A program made the position numbers and the translations under genes. DNA of 64,000 bases from Melitaea cinxia (lineage: Eukaryota > Arthropoda > Insecta > Lepidoptera > Nymphalidae), in NCBI RefSeq assembly GCF_905220565.1, contig NC_059394.1, forward strand, positions 5,276,001 to 5,340,000, read 5' to 3'. Under the pieces are notes generated by a model. That model made no database searches, was not told the origin of the DNA, and was given only the letters and a program-made list of their open reading frames with translations. This document shows, piece by piece, positions 1 to 13,984 of the stretch. The stretch's first letter is position 1. Each line of letters begins with the position of its first letter.

Positions 1-2304
1 ATTCGATTGATTAGGAACGAAAAATTACCAGTCATAGTCATGTAGACAACCAAACATTAAACTTTTTTAGCATGTTAAAATTAGTAGATAATTATTGAAA
101 TGAAAACAATTATTAAAAACAATTCTCAAAAGGCATTTTAAAACACAATAGGTACTACTGTTCTGTCTACCTCTATAACATAAAATACTTTATCGTCGGA
201 AGTCGAGTGTCCATTGAAGCGCGTCTCTCACGTCGTAGTGACATGTGATAAACAATGTCACTAAAAGCTTACGGCGATGCGGTTCTTCACGTCACCGTTA
301 CCTATTGTGTTTGAAAGGAAAATGTTCTTTTCTCATGGGCATTGTACGTAAGTTTTTATATATTGAGTTTTATGAACTACAGGACATTAAAAAAAGATAA
401 TCTAATTGTTTGTAATAGATAAATTCTTATATTACCAAAACAATATGAATAAATACGTTAACATTAGCCAGTATACTATCCAAAATTAAATAATAGCGGA
501 AGATAATTTTGTTTGCTAGCAAATGGTAAAAAAACCGACATCAATTATATCGACAAGTAATATTTCCTTATCATGGTACCTTTGGGATATCTCCTTTCCA
601 ACAAAAAAGAATTATCAAAATATATTTATAGACGGTCGAATAGAGTAACCTACTTCTTTTTTAAAGTCGGTTAAAAAATTTCAACCCAAGCAAAACTGCA
701 AAAGATGTCTATTCTTACACATATTATGAAATAAGATTCTTTTCGCTGATTTGTAACTGATTAAGGCTAAAATTATTGTTGTATTTTATCAGTAAGTTAT
801 ACGAGTAAATTGTATAGTTACTGTTAACATTCTTGTTATTTTTATACCTTAATTAATCTATTCTATAAGAGTATAAGATTTTAAATAAACTACTATGTTT
901 GTTTATAATTAACTTTACGCTGTTTATCTTATATTAGTTTTCTAATATGAAGAAAAAGTAGTATGCAAATGGTACAAATCTATAATCTATATTCTATACA
1001 ACATAAATAAAATTAACAAAACTTACACACTTTGTTTCATTAGTTTTATGTTTGGTAGTTTATTGGAGCATGAATGAAGACAAACAAATTTGCTCAACGA
1101 CGGGCAAATAAGAAACACAGGACACTAATTATTAATGAAATCAACATTCATATAAAATGTAAATAATAGAAGTTGAAAAAAAATACGACAGGAACGTCTC
1201 CCTATATAGATAGCATTTTAAAATCCCCGCTGTGATTATGAGTCATCGCTATCAAAGTATATTGACTCATCAGGCCCCCGATGGTTACAATATTGACCTT
1301 GTCTCATGAATAAATAAAACGGGAAGAGGGTTTAGATACGAGAGCGATCGGTATAAATAAACTCCAGTGAACCCTTGCACGAAATGGGAAAAAAATTCTT
1401 AAGTTTCCAATCTCATCAAGTGTTCAAGTATTACTTAAAAATTAGTAGAAGGATAGGGTTCTGTGAGGCTCCACCGAGAAGTTTTATTTCTATTGGTAGC
1501 AAATAAAACATCTAAGGTTATAAGAGCCGAGATCGTGACGGGGTATTTTTATCATAAAAATAAAGTCGAACTTTTCTAAAAAAGACAATAAAGTGGATCT
1601 GCTTCTGCGTTAGTTAAAGAAACCTTTTTAGATGTCTCGAAAATCGAAATAAAATAAAGCTTTACTGATGAGAAGTAATCGTATTGTATTTAGAATATTT
1701 CAAGTCGTAAACTGTTACTGTATTGATTTTTATTTTTGTGATGAAATTTGCGTTGATAATCTCAAGTTTTCTAATACAAGGTACAAATAAGAATTTAGTT
1801 AGGAAATCTATTGACTAGCTTCGATATTTTGAGACAGTCAAATTAATTTAAATAATAATATTTTGTTAGTTTTTCAAGCCCCTAAAATTAAATCTCTTAA
1901 TTGATCTAAGCAATAGCATTGCAGTACTTTCACTCCTACCATCATAATCGTCGTTAAAACAGGCCATTAAGATCTAACCTTTACTGAACGTAATTGATGG
2001 TTCGGGCAATTCACGTGTTGGAATGCATGTATCATGAGTAAGCATAGAGAAACCATGGCAATACATTGGCTGCCACAACAACGTCGAACTGACGAATGAG
2101 AATAATAGTATCTCTTCTAGATATAGACATACGAGACAAGTAGATCTTTTCAAAACATTTTTGTTTTATTATTTAAATTTATTTCTCAAAAACAAAAGTT
2201 AAGCTTAGATTGTATAAATAATAATCAGATATGCCAAAAACTTTAAGATGGCCTTTACTTCTTCGTTTGCTATTATAAAAAAATATAAAATTAATTTCTT
2301 TTAC
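1..2304. other. AT-rich DNA, no gene seen
   Basis: Apart from the family C remnant at 500-690, only short frames and A/T runs are present. No exon with paired splice sites was found. Confidence 0.6.
500..690 (+). mobile_element. Repeat family C, internally deleted
   Basis: The left end TTTTGTTTGCTAGCAAATGG with AAAACCGACATCAATTATAT is joined to CTTATCATGGTACC and the right end TTTTAAAGTCGGTTAAAAAA. Confidence 0.55.
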
Positions 2305-2960
2305 GTAAACACGGTCGGCTCTTCCTAAGATGGTAAAATAGGTAACAGCCAACCGATACAGCTATACATTTTATTTTCGATAAACTTAATTTTGCGCGAA
2401 ATTTATTTATGAATAGAAATTATAAGTACAAGTTGTTTCTGGACTGTGCTATATTTAATCTTTCATTGACCAAATTTGATTCTCATATTAAAAATACTTT
2501 GTCTAAGGGTGATCGTACTTGAAATTATAATTATAATTATTACTATCACTCTTTTAACATTTTTAATTTAAATTTTAAATTTTAGTTAACATTCTTATTG
2601 ATCGATACAATTGTTTCATTTATTATATTTTTAATGTAATCTGTAAATTAAATAGTTTCACACTCTCTAATCTCATTGACTCATGTAAGTTTAGTTGGTT
2701 TTTAAGGCGCATCTACGCCACGTACTTATTATGTATTATTATTAGTTATTGGAAACTGTTCTGGTGATGATTTTCCAAATGTGTGCTTTTTTTTTGTAAA
2801 AATTATTATATACTGTTTGTTTCCATTAAAAATTAAATAAATAAATTAATTAATAATAAAAAAATACATTTGTTACACCCCAACTTGAGGCGGAAATCGA
2901 ACCCGCAACCCTCGGTGCAGAAAGCACCCTTCACACTGCGGCATCGGAATATTCCTTCAT
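2305..2960 (-). mobile_element. SINE S2 remnants, split
   Basis: 2305-2400 holds the left part (GGTCGGCTCTTCCTAAGATG, GGTAACAGCCAACCGATACA). 2868-2960 holds a B-box part (GCGGAAATCGAACCCGCAAC, CTCGGTGCAGAAAGCACCC). They may be one copy split by about 450 bases of AT-rich DNA, or two. Confidence 0.5.
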
Positions 2961-3079
2961 ATAGAAAATTTTTCAAATTAAAGGGGTCACGTAATAGTTT
3001 ATTTGTATTATCAGCCGAGATATTCATATATAAGTAGTGTTCCACGTGTATTTAATATTTAATAAACATAATTCATCTG

Positions 3080-3240
3080 AAGCGTTTGAGAAGATCGCAG
3101 CCGCACATCCTCGGGCTACTTGAAACGAGTTGAGCTGGGAGCTAGGAGCAATCTCGTTAAGTGCTCGGTGCAATGACCCGACTTAACGATAGTAAAAAAC
3201 GCATATGCGAGGTGCTCGGGAAGATTGGTTGTGTATAGTC
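3080..3240. other. GC-richer block with a perfect 9-bp stem
   Basis: TCGTTAAGT and ACTTAACGA flank an 18-base loop (about 3154-3189). The surrounding 160 bases are richer in G+C than the flanks. The minus strand is open for about 50 codons with no ATG. Could be an old exon, repeat or structured RNA; nothing decides. Confidence 0.25.
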
Positions 3241-3260
3241 ACAGATTTATAGGGCGTGAA

Positions 3261-6200
3261 GATGGTTTACATCTTTACATTCCCATGTATTTTGCAGTTT
3301 GTTTACAAATGTAGATCAGGGAAGGATTACATTTTAAATCGACTTGGAAAATGCATTTAGTTTAATTATGTATTTGCATATTTACTATCTATTAATGTTA
3401 TTTTTAATCCTTCTTATTAATAATGTATATTTGTGTGTAAAAATTGTAAGGCCTGTTCTTTTAGAACTAATTAAGACCAAATTAATTTATTTTATACGTG
3501 TGTTTTTATGTTTGTTAAAAATATTTACAAATCTAAAGAGATATTTTTTCACGTATACATGATAGTGTTCAAATAATAACGTTTAAGGAAGTAGCCGCTA
3601 TAACATCATAGCTTTAATTATGAGCAATATTAGCAAACATGCGGTTAGCACCTTCCCACAGGCTAAGAGTTATGTTAGCGAATGTTTTCATTTTGTTTGT
3701 GATTTTTCAGACAACACGAAAACTTTAGGTAAGGTCTGTCTCAAATATTTCGTTAAACTGTAATGACTCTATTGTAGTTTAATCTTATGATTAGACTTAA
3801 AAATAAATACGAATTTTATGATGCTAAACTCATTAGGGGCCATGAGTATTATAATGTACAAAACCAGATGAATTTGGTATCTTATAAAATAAATAAAACC
3901 CCATCACGATGATGAAGCAGAAAGTACGAGAAAAAAGTACAACAGTAAATCTATACGAACAAATCTAAAGATGTACAGGTCAAACAGGACGTTTGTAAAG
4001 AAGAGATAAAACATGGCGTGACACATATGAGTAAACAGAATACTATAATTAAATAGGTCATGTAAGGTGAAGCAAGGAGAGATGCGTAGTAGGTATTAAC
4101 ATTATAACACCAATGGATCATGTTATTTTTGGCATAAAAACAACTCCTACTCCTACTTCCAGGATAACTAAAACGAAATTTAACTAATATCAAGCAAACC
4201 TCAAGCAGAGGCGAAAGAACCTGTTGTCACTATAGCTTATTCGCGTAAAAAAAATAGCGTGTTATCGCTATTTAGTTCAGCTGCACCTCTTGACCAATTT
4301 AATCGTAATAAATTAGAACGCCGTGTTCATATTTACCAGTTGAAGTAATCCTACATTTTTATGGTTAAAGAGCATATACCTAGACTACAATTGACTTCAT
4401 GATAAAAATAAACGGATTCATAGTTGTCGAACATTTTAATCATCGATGAGTGGTGTGTTGAAACAGCCTGCGGCGGTAAAGGCGTACATGCCTCGAGGCT
4501 ACACCAAACTAAAATGAAGGTCAATGTGATTGCGATCGGTCAGATGGTAGTGACAAGATTCAATAATAACATTACGTCACGCTACTGCACCTTTCTGAAT
4601 GACATTCAAAAAAAAAAAAGCGGATGGAAAACACATGATAGCGAATTAAAACAATTTGCAGTAATGTTTTTGTTTTTAGAAATAATATATTTTGTATGGA
4701 TGTTGATCGCGGTGATATTGAAGTGTCCTTGGTTATGTTTATTATCATTATTTTAAATTTAATTAATAGTTTTATTTTTAAAAGTAGCTGCTGTCGGCGG
4801 GAATAATAAGATTTATATAGAAAGACTAAATGTTAAATGAAATTGTAGTTAAATATTTAAGAGTTATTTGTGATTTATTAAAATAGTAGATAATTTTTAT
4901 CTCACCGATTTAAAAATTTAAATGTAATCTTCATTTTGGATAATTGAGTATTCTACTACATTAATTCTTACAAAGAAAGAAAAACATCTAAATATTTAAA
5001 CATTATTTAACATATTTGGTTGTAAGTATACTTAACACTTCGACCGTTATTTTTTACGTTCTATATTACATATACAATAATAATCTGATAAGTTTTCATG
5101 CTCACTTTACATAATTGAAATATTGAAAACATTATAAGCACTAAATGACTGATAATCATATAACAATTAATTTATTGTTATATTGTTCTTTTTATTTCAC
5201 TTTATAATTACATGATTTATTTTTTATTTTATACTAAATTAATCCACAAACAGTAAAATTTTAAACACTTCACTATCACACGAAACGAAAAGTCTAGAAA
5301 ATGGTATATTTACAAATAAAATGTTAATTAAACAGTACAAACGTGTCGGAACAAGGCACAAGGAAAACTGACGAACCAAATAGTTTATTTCATAATTACC
5401 AACTCTTAATACACCTAATTGTTCGTTACTACATTAACATCAAATATTAATCCTTGCTTTCCTTATTTAAGTGTATTTGTATTAGTGGACTACGTATATT
5501 TTTATTCTAGAATTGTTATTAAGATTACTTATAATGTTTAAAGTACATACACTTTCCAATATAATGTTTTTTTTTGTTTTGATGCTTGTTTGAGATTTCA
5601 TATTATTTTTTAAATTTTTATTCTTATAAAATATACTTAGTATTACAAATTACAATACAAGTACCTATGTGTTAGTTTTAAAACAAAAAAGATATTGTCA
5701 ATTGCTCTAATTAGGATACCTACTTTAACATGATAAATATTCGGCTTTGTAAGAATTATAGATTATTTATATAGGTAGTATGTAATATTAATATTCAATA
5801 GTATTTGCTTAGAACTAAGTCAACATATGATAATTTGAAGCGTTGTCGAGTCTCTTCAAATGATCAGCTCGTTAACATAATGTAACCTAATAATAACTCT
5901 TTATATGGTTGGTAGTTTTTATCTTGCAACACTTAGCAAATCATTTTGACACCTCGTTCTAAATAATACAGCTTAGATTTGATTAAATATTTTGACATAT
6001 GCAACATTATTGCCTGCCGTACACAAATTCGCATGAGTTATCCAATACAAGAGCGTGAAAGGCCGGCAGACGTATGGTAATATGGGTGTTAGAAATTGGA
6101 AAACGGTGATCTGCTCTACGGTACGGAAACATAATCGGAATTCGGAAACCCATTTTAGAAGCAATGTTTTTATTATAAAACACGCTAATATAATTTGACA

Positions 6201-7477
6201 CGTGCCAGAGACAAATGAGCAATCAATTCAGCAATGTTATTATTGATGACACACGTACACAGAGTAATACAGTACACAGACACACAGTGTAATAACAATT
6301 ATTATCGTTTGAGGCAATTTTAAAAAGTGCCGTTAATACATTTTTACCGTAAATAAATACGTAAAGCTTATATTTTCGTTAAGGCGTATAAATATTCATT
6401 TTGTAACGGCTCTCAAACATAAACGTTATAGAAGTAATGCGAGAAAAAAGTTATATTCGTTACACTTTACGTAGTGATAAAATTAAATACTTTAATTGTC
6501 TATTAACAAGGTTAATTTTGTCAAAGGGAAAAGGAAAATACACAACTGATAAGAAAATCTCAAATGTACCTTTTGCTTTTATCTTCGTTAAGTTAATCTT
6601 ATACTGTATTTTTGCTTTCATAAAAACTCATCTATTTTACATTAAAATGTCATGTAAATTTTCCACACATAAATTACAGATATATGTGTAATTGAAAACC
6701 ATTGTAAAACATTAGCTCAATAAACTTTATAAACAATAACAAAAGGGTTTCCCAGAAGAGATGCGGGTAGAAATTCCGCTTTTATGGGCTTTCAGAGACA
6801 AAGAAGTGGAGTAAGGTAAGAAAAAAAAAACATATAAAGTTTCACTTTCATTGTGAAACGAGCACTATTGTGCGCGGCACTGCAGCGGATGAGGCTAGAC
6901 GCCATTTTGTGGCTGCTTGCTTTTAGGATTTAGGTAAGGTTACAAAGGTTCGATCCAAATACGGAATATAGTTCAGTCTCCGTGATGAAAAAAATATTAA
7001 ACAACTTAGACGTTATTATAATCATTGATATTCAAACATACAAGTTTGTTTTGAACGTATTAAAACTGAATGATTGAACATTAAGCTATCAAAACATTAT
7101 TATAACAAAAACGTCAAAATTTAAAATCTTGCCAGACGCAAAAAAGTATTTGAAAAGTCAAGGTTAAAATCTGTACATATTTGCTCCATTTAACCGACAT
7201 TAACAGGTTATAAGTAGTTTTGTCAATTGTCAGCCAAACTTCGTACGGAAAATGTGTTCAGTACATTCAAATAATATTTTTGTCAATGATAGAAAACAGT
7301 TTTATAATAAAACTATATTTCCGCACTCGTCGATTATCACGTTTTTGTCTGTTCTGGCTATTGCCTGTTCAAATATAACGTATGTCACATTATTATTAGT
7401 CATAAAGTAGTGTTCTATTGGTGAAAAAATAAATTCAAAATCGGTCCAGATTTTTTTCAGTATATTAAAAAAAAAAC
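3261..7477. other. AT-rich DNA, no gene seen
   Basis: The open frames here (72-110 codons) are AT-rich translations without domains, several without ATG. Apart from the block at 6008-6165 nothing is distinctive; a short GC patch lies at 4455-4505 and another at 6870-6910. Confidence 0.55.
6008..6165 (-). other. Conserved-looking block, probably an interspersed repeat
   Basis: GAAAGGCCGGCAGACGTATG and ATAATCGGAATTCGGAAACC stand out in composition. Two overlapping minus-strand frames of 63 and 71 codons cover it; neither matches a protein I know. From memory such blocks recur in lepidopteran genomes. Confidence 0.3.
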
Positions 7478-7672
7478 GACTGTGCTTTAGACCACACGGC
7501 TGCAGTAAAACTTACGAAACATAACTCTCACTCTATCTTCACTAACTTATATCTCCCTTTTAATTTCCGTTCACCTCGCCCGATCACACCTTTCGTAACG
7601 CTAGCATCACGCATTCACCAGCTTACTCCCCAAGTCAAGCGTGTGTAAAGAAGTTTTACTTAAAAAAAACTT
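7478..7672 (+). mobile_element. Repeat body of the S3-associated family
   Basis: TTTAGACCACACGGCTGCAG, then ACTAACTTATATCTCCC, TCGCCCGATCACACCTTTCG and CATTCACCAGCTTACTC, shared with 53.6 and 54.2 kb but without the tRNA-like part. Confidence 0.55.
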
Positions 7673-8469
7673 GTATCCAAACACCGATATAAATTAAATA
7701 AAAAAAATCCTTTTAATATTAGTATAGATACCTAAAGGTGTGAACCGCGCCAGTTGGTTCGATTCAATTGCGGAAATATTCTACTCGTAATTATGAAAAA
7801 AACCTAAGAAAGTTTATGCTTTGTAGTTGTTTTACATAGACGACGACGGAGGGAAAAGGCTTAGGGGACCTATTTACCCGCACCAATTTCAAAGCGTAGC
7901 GTCGTTCGACGGCGCTCATTAGTAGGTTTTTAACCTAGGGTATAAAATAATAGCCTGTCTCCATTGAATTCTCACCGCTTCAGAATCATTCATATTTATT
8001 TAAAATTCAAAAGAGGTGGAGTTTTTGAGATATACCATTTGGGTTTGAAAAGCGTCGTTATTCATGACCCAAATGGTCGAATACCAAAACCTTTTATATC
8101 ATAACTATGTAATGACGCCTAGTTTGGTAAGGCAACATATTTCTCAACTTATTAAAGTTCAAATATTTCAAGGTAAAAATAGGTTGAGATTAAAATACAG
8201 TCTACAAGAATCATAATAATTATGATTTATGTTGAAAATTTTACTTCTTGAAATGGTGAATTTGGCACAAAAAAAATTGGCAAAAGGAATTACAGAGACG
8301 CGACTATCTAAGAGTCAGTAGCTAAGTACGTGTATATCTTGGCTTTAACAGGAATCCATTTTGTTAAGCTCTTATTACGAGAACACGATAATGTTTACCC
8401 GATGCTACTGTTTCACGTGGAATACGCACAATCTTCAACTCTCTATCATTTTATAGTCATGTCACAATT

Positions 8470-8873
8470 ATCTATATTATATTAATACGTGAAGCAAAAA
8501 CTTTGTACCCCTTTTTTACGAAAATTGCGCGGACGGAGGAGTATGAATTTTCGCACACTTTTAGATTATATAGAGAAGGAGTGCAGCATGCTAATATTTT
8601 TTTTAAATTATGCATATAAATATATTAAATCAATAAAAAAAAAAACATTTCACACACTACCATGTATTTGACACAGACGCACGCATCTGCACGCTCTTTT
8701 GTTGATTGTCAAAGTCTGTAGTCAAAACATTTTTGAATATCATATCAAAAATTGATCTGTAGTCAAATTGATTTTTTTAAAGGTTCTTTATTTTCATATT
8801 TTTTGTTTTGGTTTTCTTTAATTAACTTTTTTTTAATTATGGTCGAATTTCGATCTCTGGGCGACTACTAGTA
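8470..8873 (+). mobile_element. Repeat family X, uninterrupted copy
   Basis: ATTAATACGTGAAGCAAAAA, TTTTTTACGAAAATTGCGCG and ends CTGGGCGACTACTAGTA. Aligns along its length with 49187-49873 after removing the insertion there. Confidence 0.65.
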
Positions 8874-10877
8874 TCGAATGAATACGTGAATACGTTACAA
8901 ATAGATGGTCATCTAATGAGGCTAGGGAGATAAATGGGAACATATAAGTGATCTGGAAATTTAGTAATTTATCAAGGAAAACAAGGATGGATTGTTGCGA
9001 TAATTTAAGTGCCTTTCACTCAATTAATCTATGCAAAATTTTATAGGTGTACGTTGTACCGTTTTTAGCGAATTAGTGTTAAGTGGGCAGTAAGTGTACG
9101 AACATGATTTGATATATTGCACTGCTGGCTGCAGTAAGACAAGGTGTTTTTACATCTTATACAATGCATAAAAAACCGTAATAAAAAAATAAGGCATGTG
9201 TCTGCCATGCACGGGCACTTAATATTTTGAAATAAATATCAGGGTCTCGTGTTTGCATCTGGAAGACCGATATGTAAATAGTAATAAAATAAGAACCAAA
9301 CAGCTGGTATTCTATCTACAATAATATACAAGACTCTCGATAAGCCAACGGTCACTTAAAGTTTATTGTATACAAGGGTAAGGTATAACTTACTGCATTG
9401 ACTATATGAATGTCAACTGTCTGAGTTTGAAGCGACTTGTTGTATATTAAAATGTACACTATTTAGTTAAAAGATAAAATTGCATTAAGTACACCAAAAG
9501 TTTAAGCAAATAAAGTAACGAACGAACTTGTACAAAATAAATATAATTATCTTAACAACATAGTGATGTGTTTACTTTTGAATCACATTCAATGTGTATA
9601 ATTAACTTCTGTATTAATTTAATTTTTGCCTATCGCGTTTGTCTATAAGAAATAAGTTAGATATTTTATAGTAAAAAGAGAAGCTAAATAATTCTTTACA
9701 CGAAACTAATTGAAACGTGCAAAATCGTGTTTTGCGACGTACAAGTATATGATAACTGATAAAAACGAGAAGTAATTTTAATGAACTAATAATGCTCCTG
9801 CGAAAGCAAATTATAATTTTTTGCAGATGTTATGGAGAAACGAGGTCTGTGTGTCAGTTATGAAAGGAAATAGTCTATTTGCGCAGACCAATGATGTCTC
9901 TTATATTATATATCTTCTTATATACGAAATTCTCGTGTAATGTTAGTAACCATACTCCACCAAAACGACAGGACCGATTTTTATGAAATTTTATATCCAT
10001 ATCGGGTAAGTCTGAGAATCAGCCAACATCTGTTTTTCATACCCCGAAGCTATAAGTGGAGGATTAGGTTAATAATATATTTTTGTTATATAAATAGGTC
10101 AGCAAACAAGCTTACGGCTGATCTGATGGTAAGCGATTACCGTAGCCTATAGACGCCTCCAACACCAGAAGTATCGCAAGCGTGTTGCCGACCTAATCTG
10201 CAATTCCCCCCAGGAGCTAGTATACAAACATTGTAGTCTTATTTAGAAAATATCCTTTGACTTCTCTTGATTATTTACTACTAAATGTTGGTTAGATAAA
10301 ACGTTTCCGTTAAACCCTCGAGAAAGGTCAATGGTCCTTGAATTTATTGGGTGGTTAAATATTTGCTTAGAGATAATAATTGTGACGATATAACACCTTA
10401 TCGAAACGCGTTCCGTTTAGTTGTTACTTGTTAGGCCATCAGTATTTAAAACTTAAATAAATGTTTTAAAACTTTTAGGGCTGGTTGGCCTAGTTGCGGA
10501 TAAAGTTTATCCTGGAAATAAATTACACATAGACTTTGACAGCGGTACGTAGTTAGGACCTGTTTCTCCTAAATTGATAAAGTACTACTTTTAAATTATT
10601 ACTTGCGAGTTGAATAATCTCATAAATATAAAAGAATTTGATGGTCAAAAAGAATAATGCATGAAAAACTTTTAACTGTCGTATACCTTCATTCGTCAAT
10701 AAGTGTTATCCACAATAACTGGTGAAACAGTCCCAAAACTGCTGCCAATGCGTTTATATTTTTGCCAGTATACGTTTCTAGTAATGGACTTGATAATATA
10801 GAAATAAATATAAACAAATAAAACAACTATTTACTGTCCTTTGCGGTCAGTAAAGGTGTTTAAGTGATAAAATATAC
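8874..10877. other. AT-rich DNA left of the Cys-rich exon
   Basis: Only the family B copy (10092-10220) is recognisable. If the exon at 10878-11012 is real, its next exon was not found here. Confidence 0.5.
10092..10220 (+). mobile_element. Repeat family B
   Basis: TAGGTCAGCAAACAAGCTTA, then GTAAGCGATTACCGTAGCCT and ATCGCAAGCGTGTTGCCGAC. Other copies occur at 18994-19134 and 29832-30094. Class unknown; no coding content. Confidence 0.65.
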
Positions 10878-11012
10878 CTTATCACTGCAGACGCAAACGT
10901 AGCTAGGATTGCAATAAGCGCAGTCGCATTCCACGCATTCGCTCCAGAAAATCTCCCCGTTACAGCCGAGCCGGCCGCCGGTTTCCACGTCCACCCACGT
11001 CGATCGCTTCAT
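10878..11012 (-). CDS. Candidate first coding exon, Cys-rich, possibly an internal start of the RhoGEF gene
   Basis: ATG at 11012-11010 opens 45 codons: MKRSTWVDVETGGRLGCNGE, then a Cys-rich stretch with CVECDCAYC and CVCSDK, then the donor GTATAT. A stop (TGA) lies in frame four codons upstream, so this ATG is first. Read through unspliced, the frame stops after 50 residues, at 10860. The block and the 300 bases upstream are clearly CpG-richer than the surroundings, as expected for a promoter and first exon. The donor is in phase 0, the same phase in which RhoGEF exon 11 ends. It could therefore be an alternative start splicing to the missing DH-PH exons. It could equally be an unrelated gene reading leftward. 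I do not recognise the Cys-rich peptide. Confidence 0.35.
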
Positions 11013-11340
11013 CAGGACAACTCACAATTGTTTGGCACAATCAACCATAAATCATCACCAATTTAATTTTTTTTTAATAATCACACACTACACTTATCCA
11101 ATGTTAATGGTAATATCTTATGTTCAACTTTGGGTACGTATTTAATGTTGGCTGGCAAAAAACGCGTAGGATCGCGAGCGTGGCGGCAGGACCGCCGCGC
11201 TACGGCTCATCGAACAGACTGCTTACTGTACGTACAGACGTACACAATCCCCTGGCGCTCACCTACGTGCTCAAGTAGGAAGTCCTCGACGTAGCACTTA
11301 TTTCAAAAATCTTTTAGCACAAATTGTAAACAAACAAAAA
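11013..11340 (-). promoter_or_regulatory. CpG-rich promoter-like block upstream of the Cys-rich exon
   Basis: The segment is rich in CG dinucleotides. It includes a self-complementary GGCGGTCCTGCCGCC (minus strand) near 11190 and two possible donors (GTAGGT, GTGAGC) near 11265 that could end a non-coding exon. No TATA box was identified. Promoter function is inferred from composition and position only. Confidence 0.35.
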
Positions 11341-13805
11341 AAAAAACAGAACAAAACAATCGGAATAAAAAAATCGCTAATCCGCTGCGTATTAACACAG
11401 TCATTGACAAAAGAGAAATGAAAGAAAAGTGCGGGTGCGTTGTTTGTAAGTATAATAATAAAATATTATAAATTTAAAGTTAGATCACAGAAGTAAAAAT
11501 GCAAATTTTATGCAAGGAATATTAATTAATACCAAAAACATGCTTAGTTAAGCATTATAATCATACGTCATATTTTGTCTAGTTGCATTTGTTTTAAAAT
11601 TAAGAAAGAAATAAAACTTTTGTAATATATCTCCGGTTTGTAAAAAAAAGTAGAGCAAAACCTCTGTTTCATAGCAAATGGTATTCATTGAACACGACAT
11701 AATGGTTTGTTGATAAATATTCGTAACAATACACACATTCTTTTCTTACTACGAAACTCTCGTGGAGATTAATATTGTTACAGGTCAATTCTTCTTGTTG
11801 ATACATAACATCGTGACGTTACGTTACATATAAACTAAGAAAATATTTAAAAAATAATAACAATAGTTTATTTTTTAAAATCAAAAGTCAAGCATTTGCA
11901 AGAGATTGAAATATTATTTTCATTAAAAGAATCACACTAAAACAGTACAGTAAACAGTCATTAAAATAATGAAAATAAATTAACAAATAATATTAATATT
12001 ATGTACACATTTTATTTATATTCAAATGTACTTAACGCGTTTAAAAAAGAAATTTGATATGATTAGAAAGCGAATCTTAAATAAATGTTTTAATTATTCA
12101 CCAGTGGATATTTTAATTCACATAGTTTTCGCGAATTTACGATTGCAACTAGAATTTTGAGCATAATAATGTTAAATTTAAATCGGTCACTGCTTAAGAA
12201 TATAAGATGAAGGTTTTCGTGCTCGATTCACAACGAAATGGGTCATGATGCTTTGATTTTCATAATGCGTCAAAAATGATTTACTTTTTAAATATTTAAC
12301 TTTTCGTTGGAAAATTAAAAATATTTGTAGTTACTTTAACGTAAGTGTTCGACGAATATAACCTTCGATCGATAATAATTAGGTCATTAACCTATATAAA
12401 ACGACGAAATGAAAAAAGTAGGCTAATTAGACGGTATAATTATTCCCATAGCAAACGTGAGCCCCATACGTATAAATCAATTTGAAATAATCATAGCAAA
12501 GTTTAGGCGTTCAAACGAGCACAACACTTTCATTTCTAAAATAAAAACAGAGAAATCTCGTCGGAGTAGGACAATTCCGTGATTCGGCGTTGACTATTCA
12601 ATATAATTTACCACAAAACTCATGATTTAAGTCTTTGTTTTAACTGTTTTTGGGTCGTAGACTGAACGTGATTTGTTTTTCGGTGGTCGTATCGAATGCA
12701 AAGAATTTAGTGCTTGTAGTAACATAATGACTTTAACCTAAACGGATACGCACATATGCATGGTATAATTCTTAATTAGAGGCGTGAATAAAAATTATAT
12801 AACGTTATAAACGATGTAATTTATGATTACAAAAAATAATTAAAATGCATAAAAAAATTTGTTAAATACGAGTCTCAGTCGAGAATTAAGGGTTCAGTAC
12901 CGCTGTACAATTATTTATTACTGCTCATTTATTGTGATTACTTATTTTACACTTTATATTAACACAGCTTCTTTCTTTAGACCGAATAAAAACAAACAAG
13001 TTTTTTAGGCGGGGAAATTAATAAATGTGGGACGTTATAAAGTTTTAAAACATTACCAAATTTATTCAGCAACCTTGTTTTTTTTTTAATAGATTTGATT
13101 CCAACTTTTAGACGCCTGTGTATACAAGACAGTAATGTCTTTCAAAAAGAAGTTTATAATATTCGACTAGTGTTTCATATTCTTCTACAATAGAACAATA
13201 AATAATAATAATACTGCACATGAACTCTTACGTCGTGCAAACTACTTGTGTAGGCATTATTTTTACATCAGGCTAAACTACATATTTGAATATATCGAGC
13301 TAAAAACTTATAAAGGAACGTCCCCTAATTACATTATTTGTAACTATATAGGTCATAGTACTCGAAGACAATCATACGTAATATGTTATGTAATGAAATG
13401 TTGACCCAATATGGTTCCATAGCCAACAGTTCTGTTACAGACAGAAAGCCAGACCAAGCGAAGGACATCATAGTTTCGATAGTACATATTGACCACATTA
13501 CGCGTGGAACCCTAATTATTTACTTTTAATTAATGTTCAGTATTTATATAAGACTTTATTAAAATATATCTTATTATTACAGTATTCAAGCGAAATGCGG
13601 CAATGAAAGTCAACTATTATTTATTACTGTATTCATATTCCAAATACAGACATACTAGGTAAGAGACCCTTGTTAGGTACTGGTTCTTCGTATTTCAAAC
13701 CTCATCTAATACGTCACCAGCACTTATTATTGACGTAACATAATTATAATTTATAATATCTTTCATATACTTTATATATAAATTAGACGTAAATAGGATA
13801 TCGCT

Positions 13806-13872
13806 TCAGACTGTAATATCCCACAACTGGGCATAGGCGTCTTTCTCCATGTAGGGGAAGGATCAGAGCTTA
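13806..13872 (-). mobile_element. SINE S1 fragment
   Basis: Only the 3' part is present: CAACTGGGCATAGGCGTCTT followed by GGAAGGATCAGAGCTTAA, in reverse orientation. Confidence 0.65.
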
Positions 13873-13984
13873 AATAAATTTAATTTAATTATTATTATAT
13901 ATAATTACTATTTAATTATTAATTTAATTAAATAGGATATATGAATATTTAATATCGTTTAAAATTAACACTTACTAACAGTGA

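Noticed and set aside
4424..4756. A 110-codon plus-strand frame with one GC-richer patch
   Set aside because: Starts at TTG, the second half is hydrophobic AT-rich translation, and no family is recognised.
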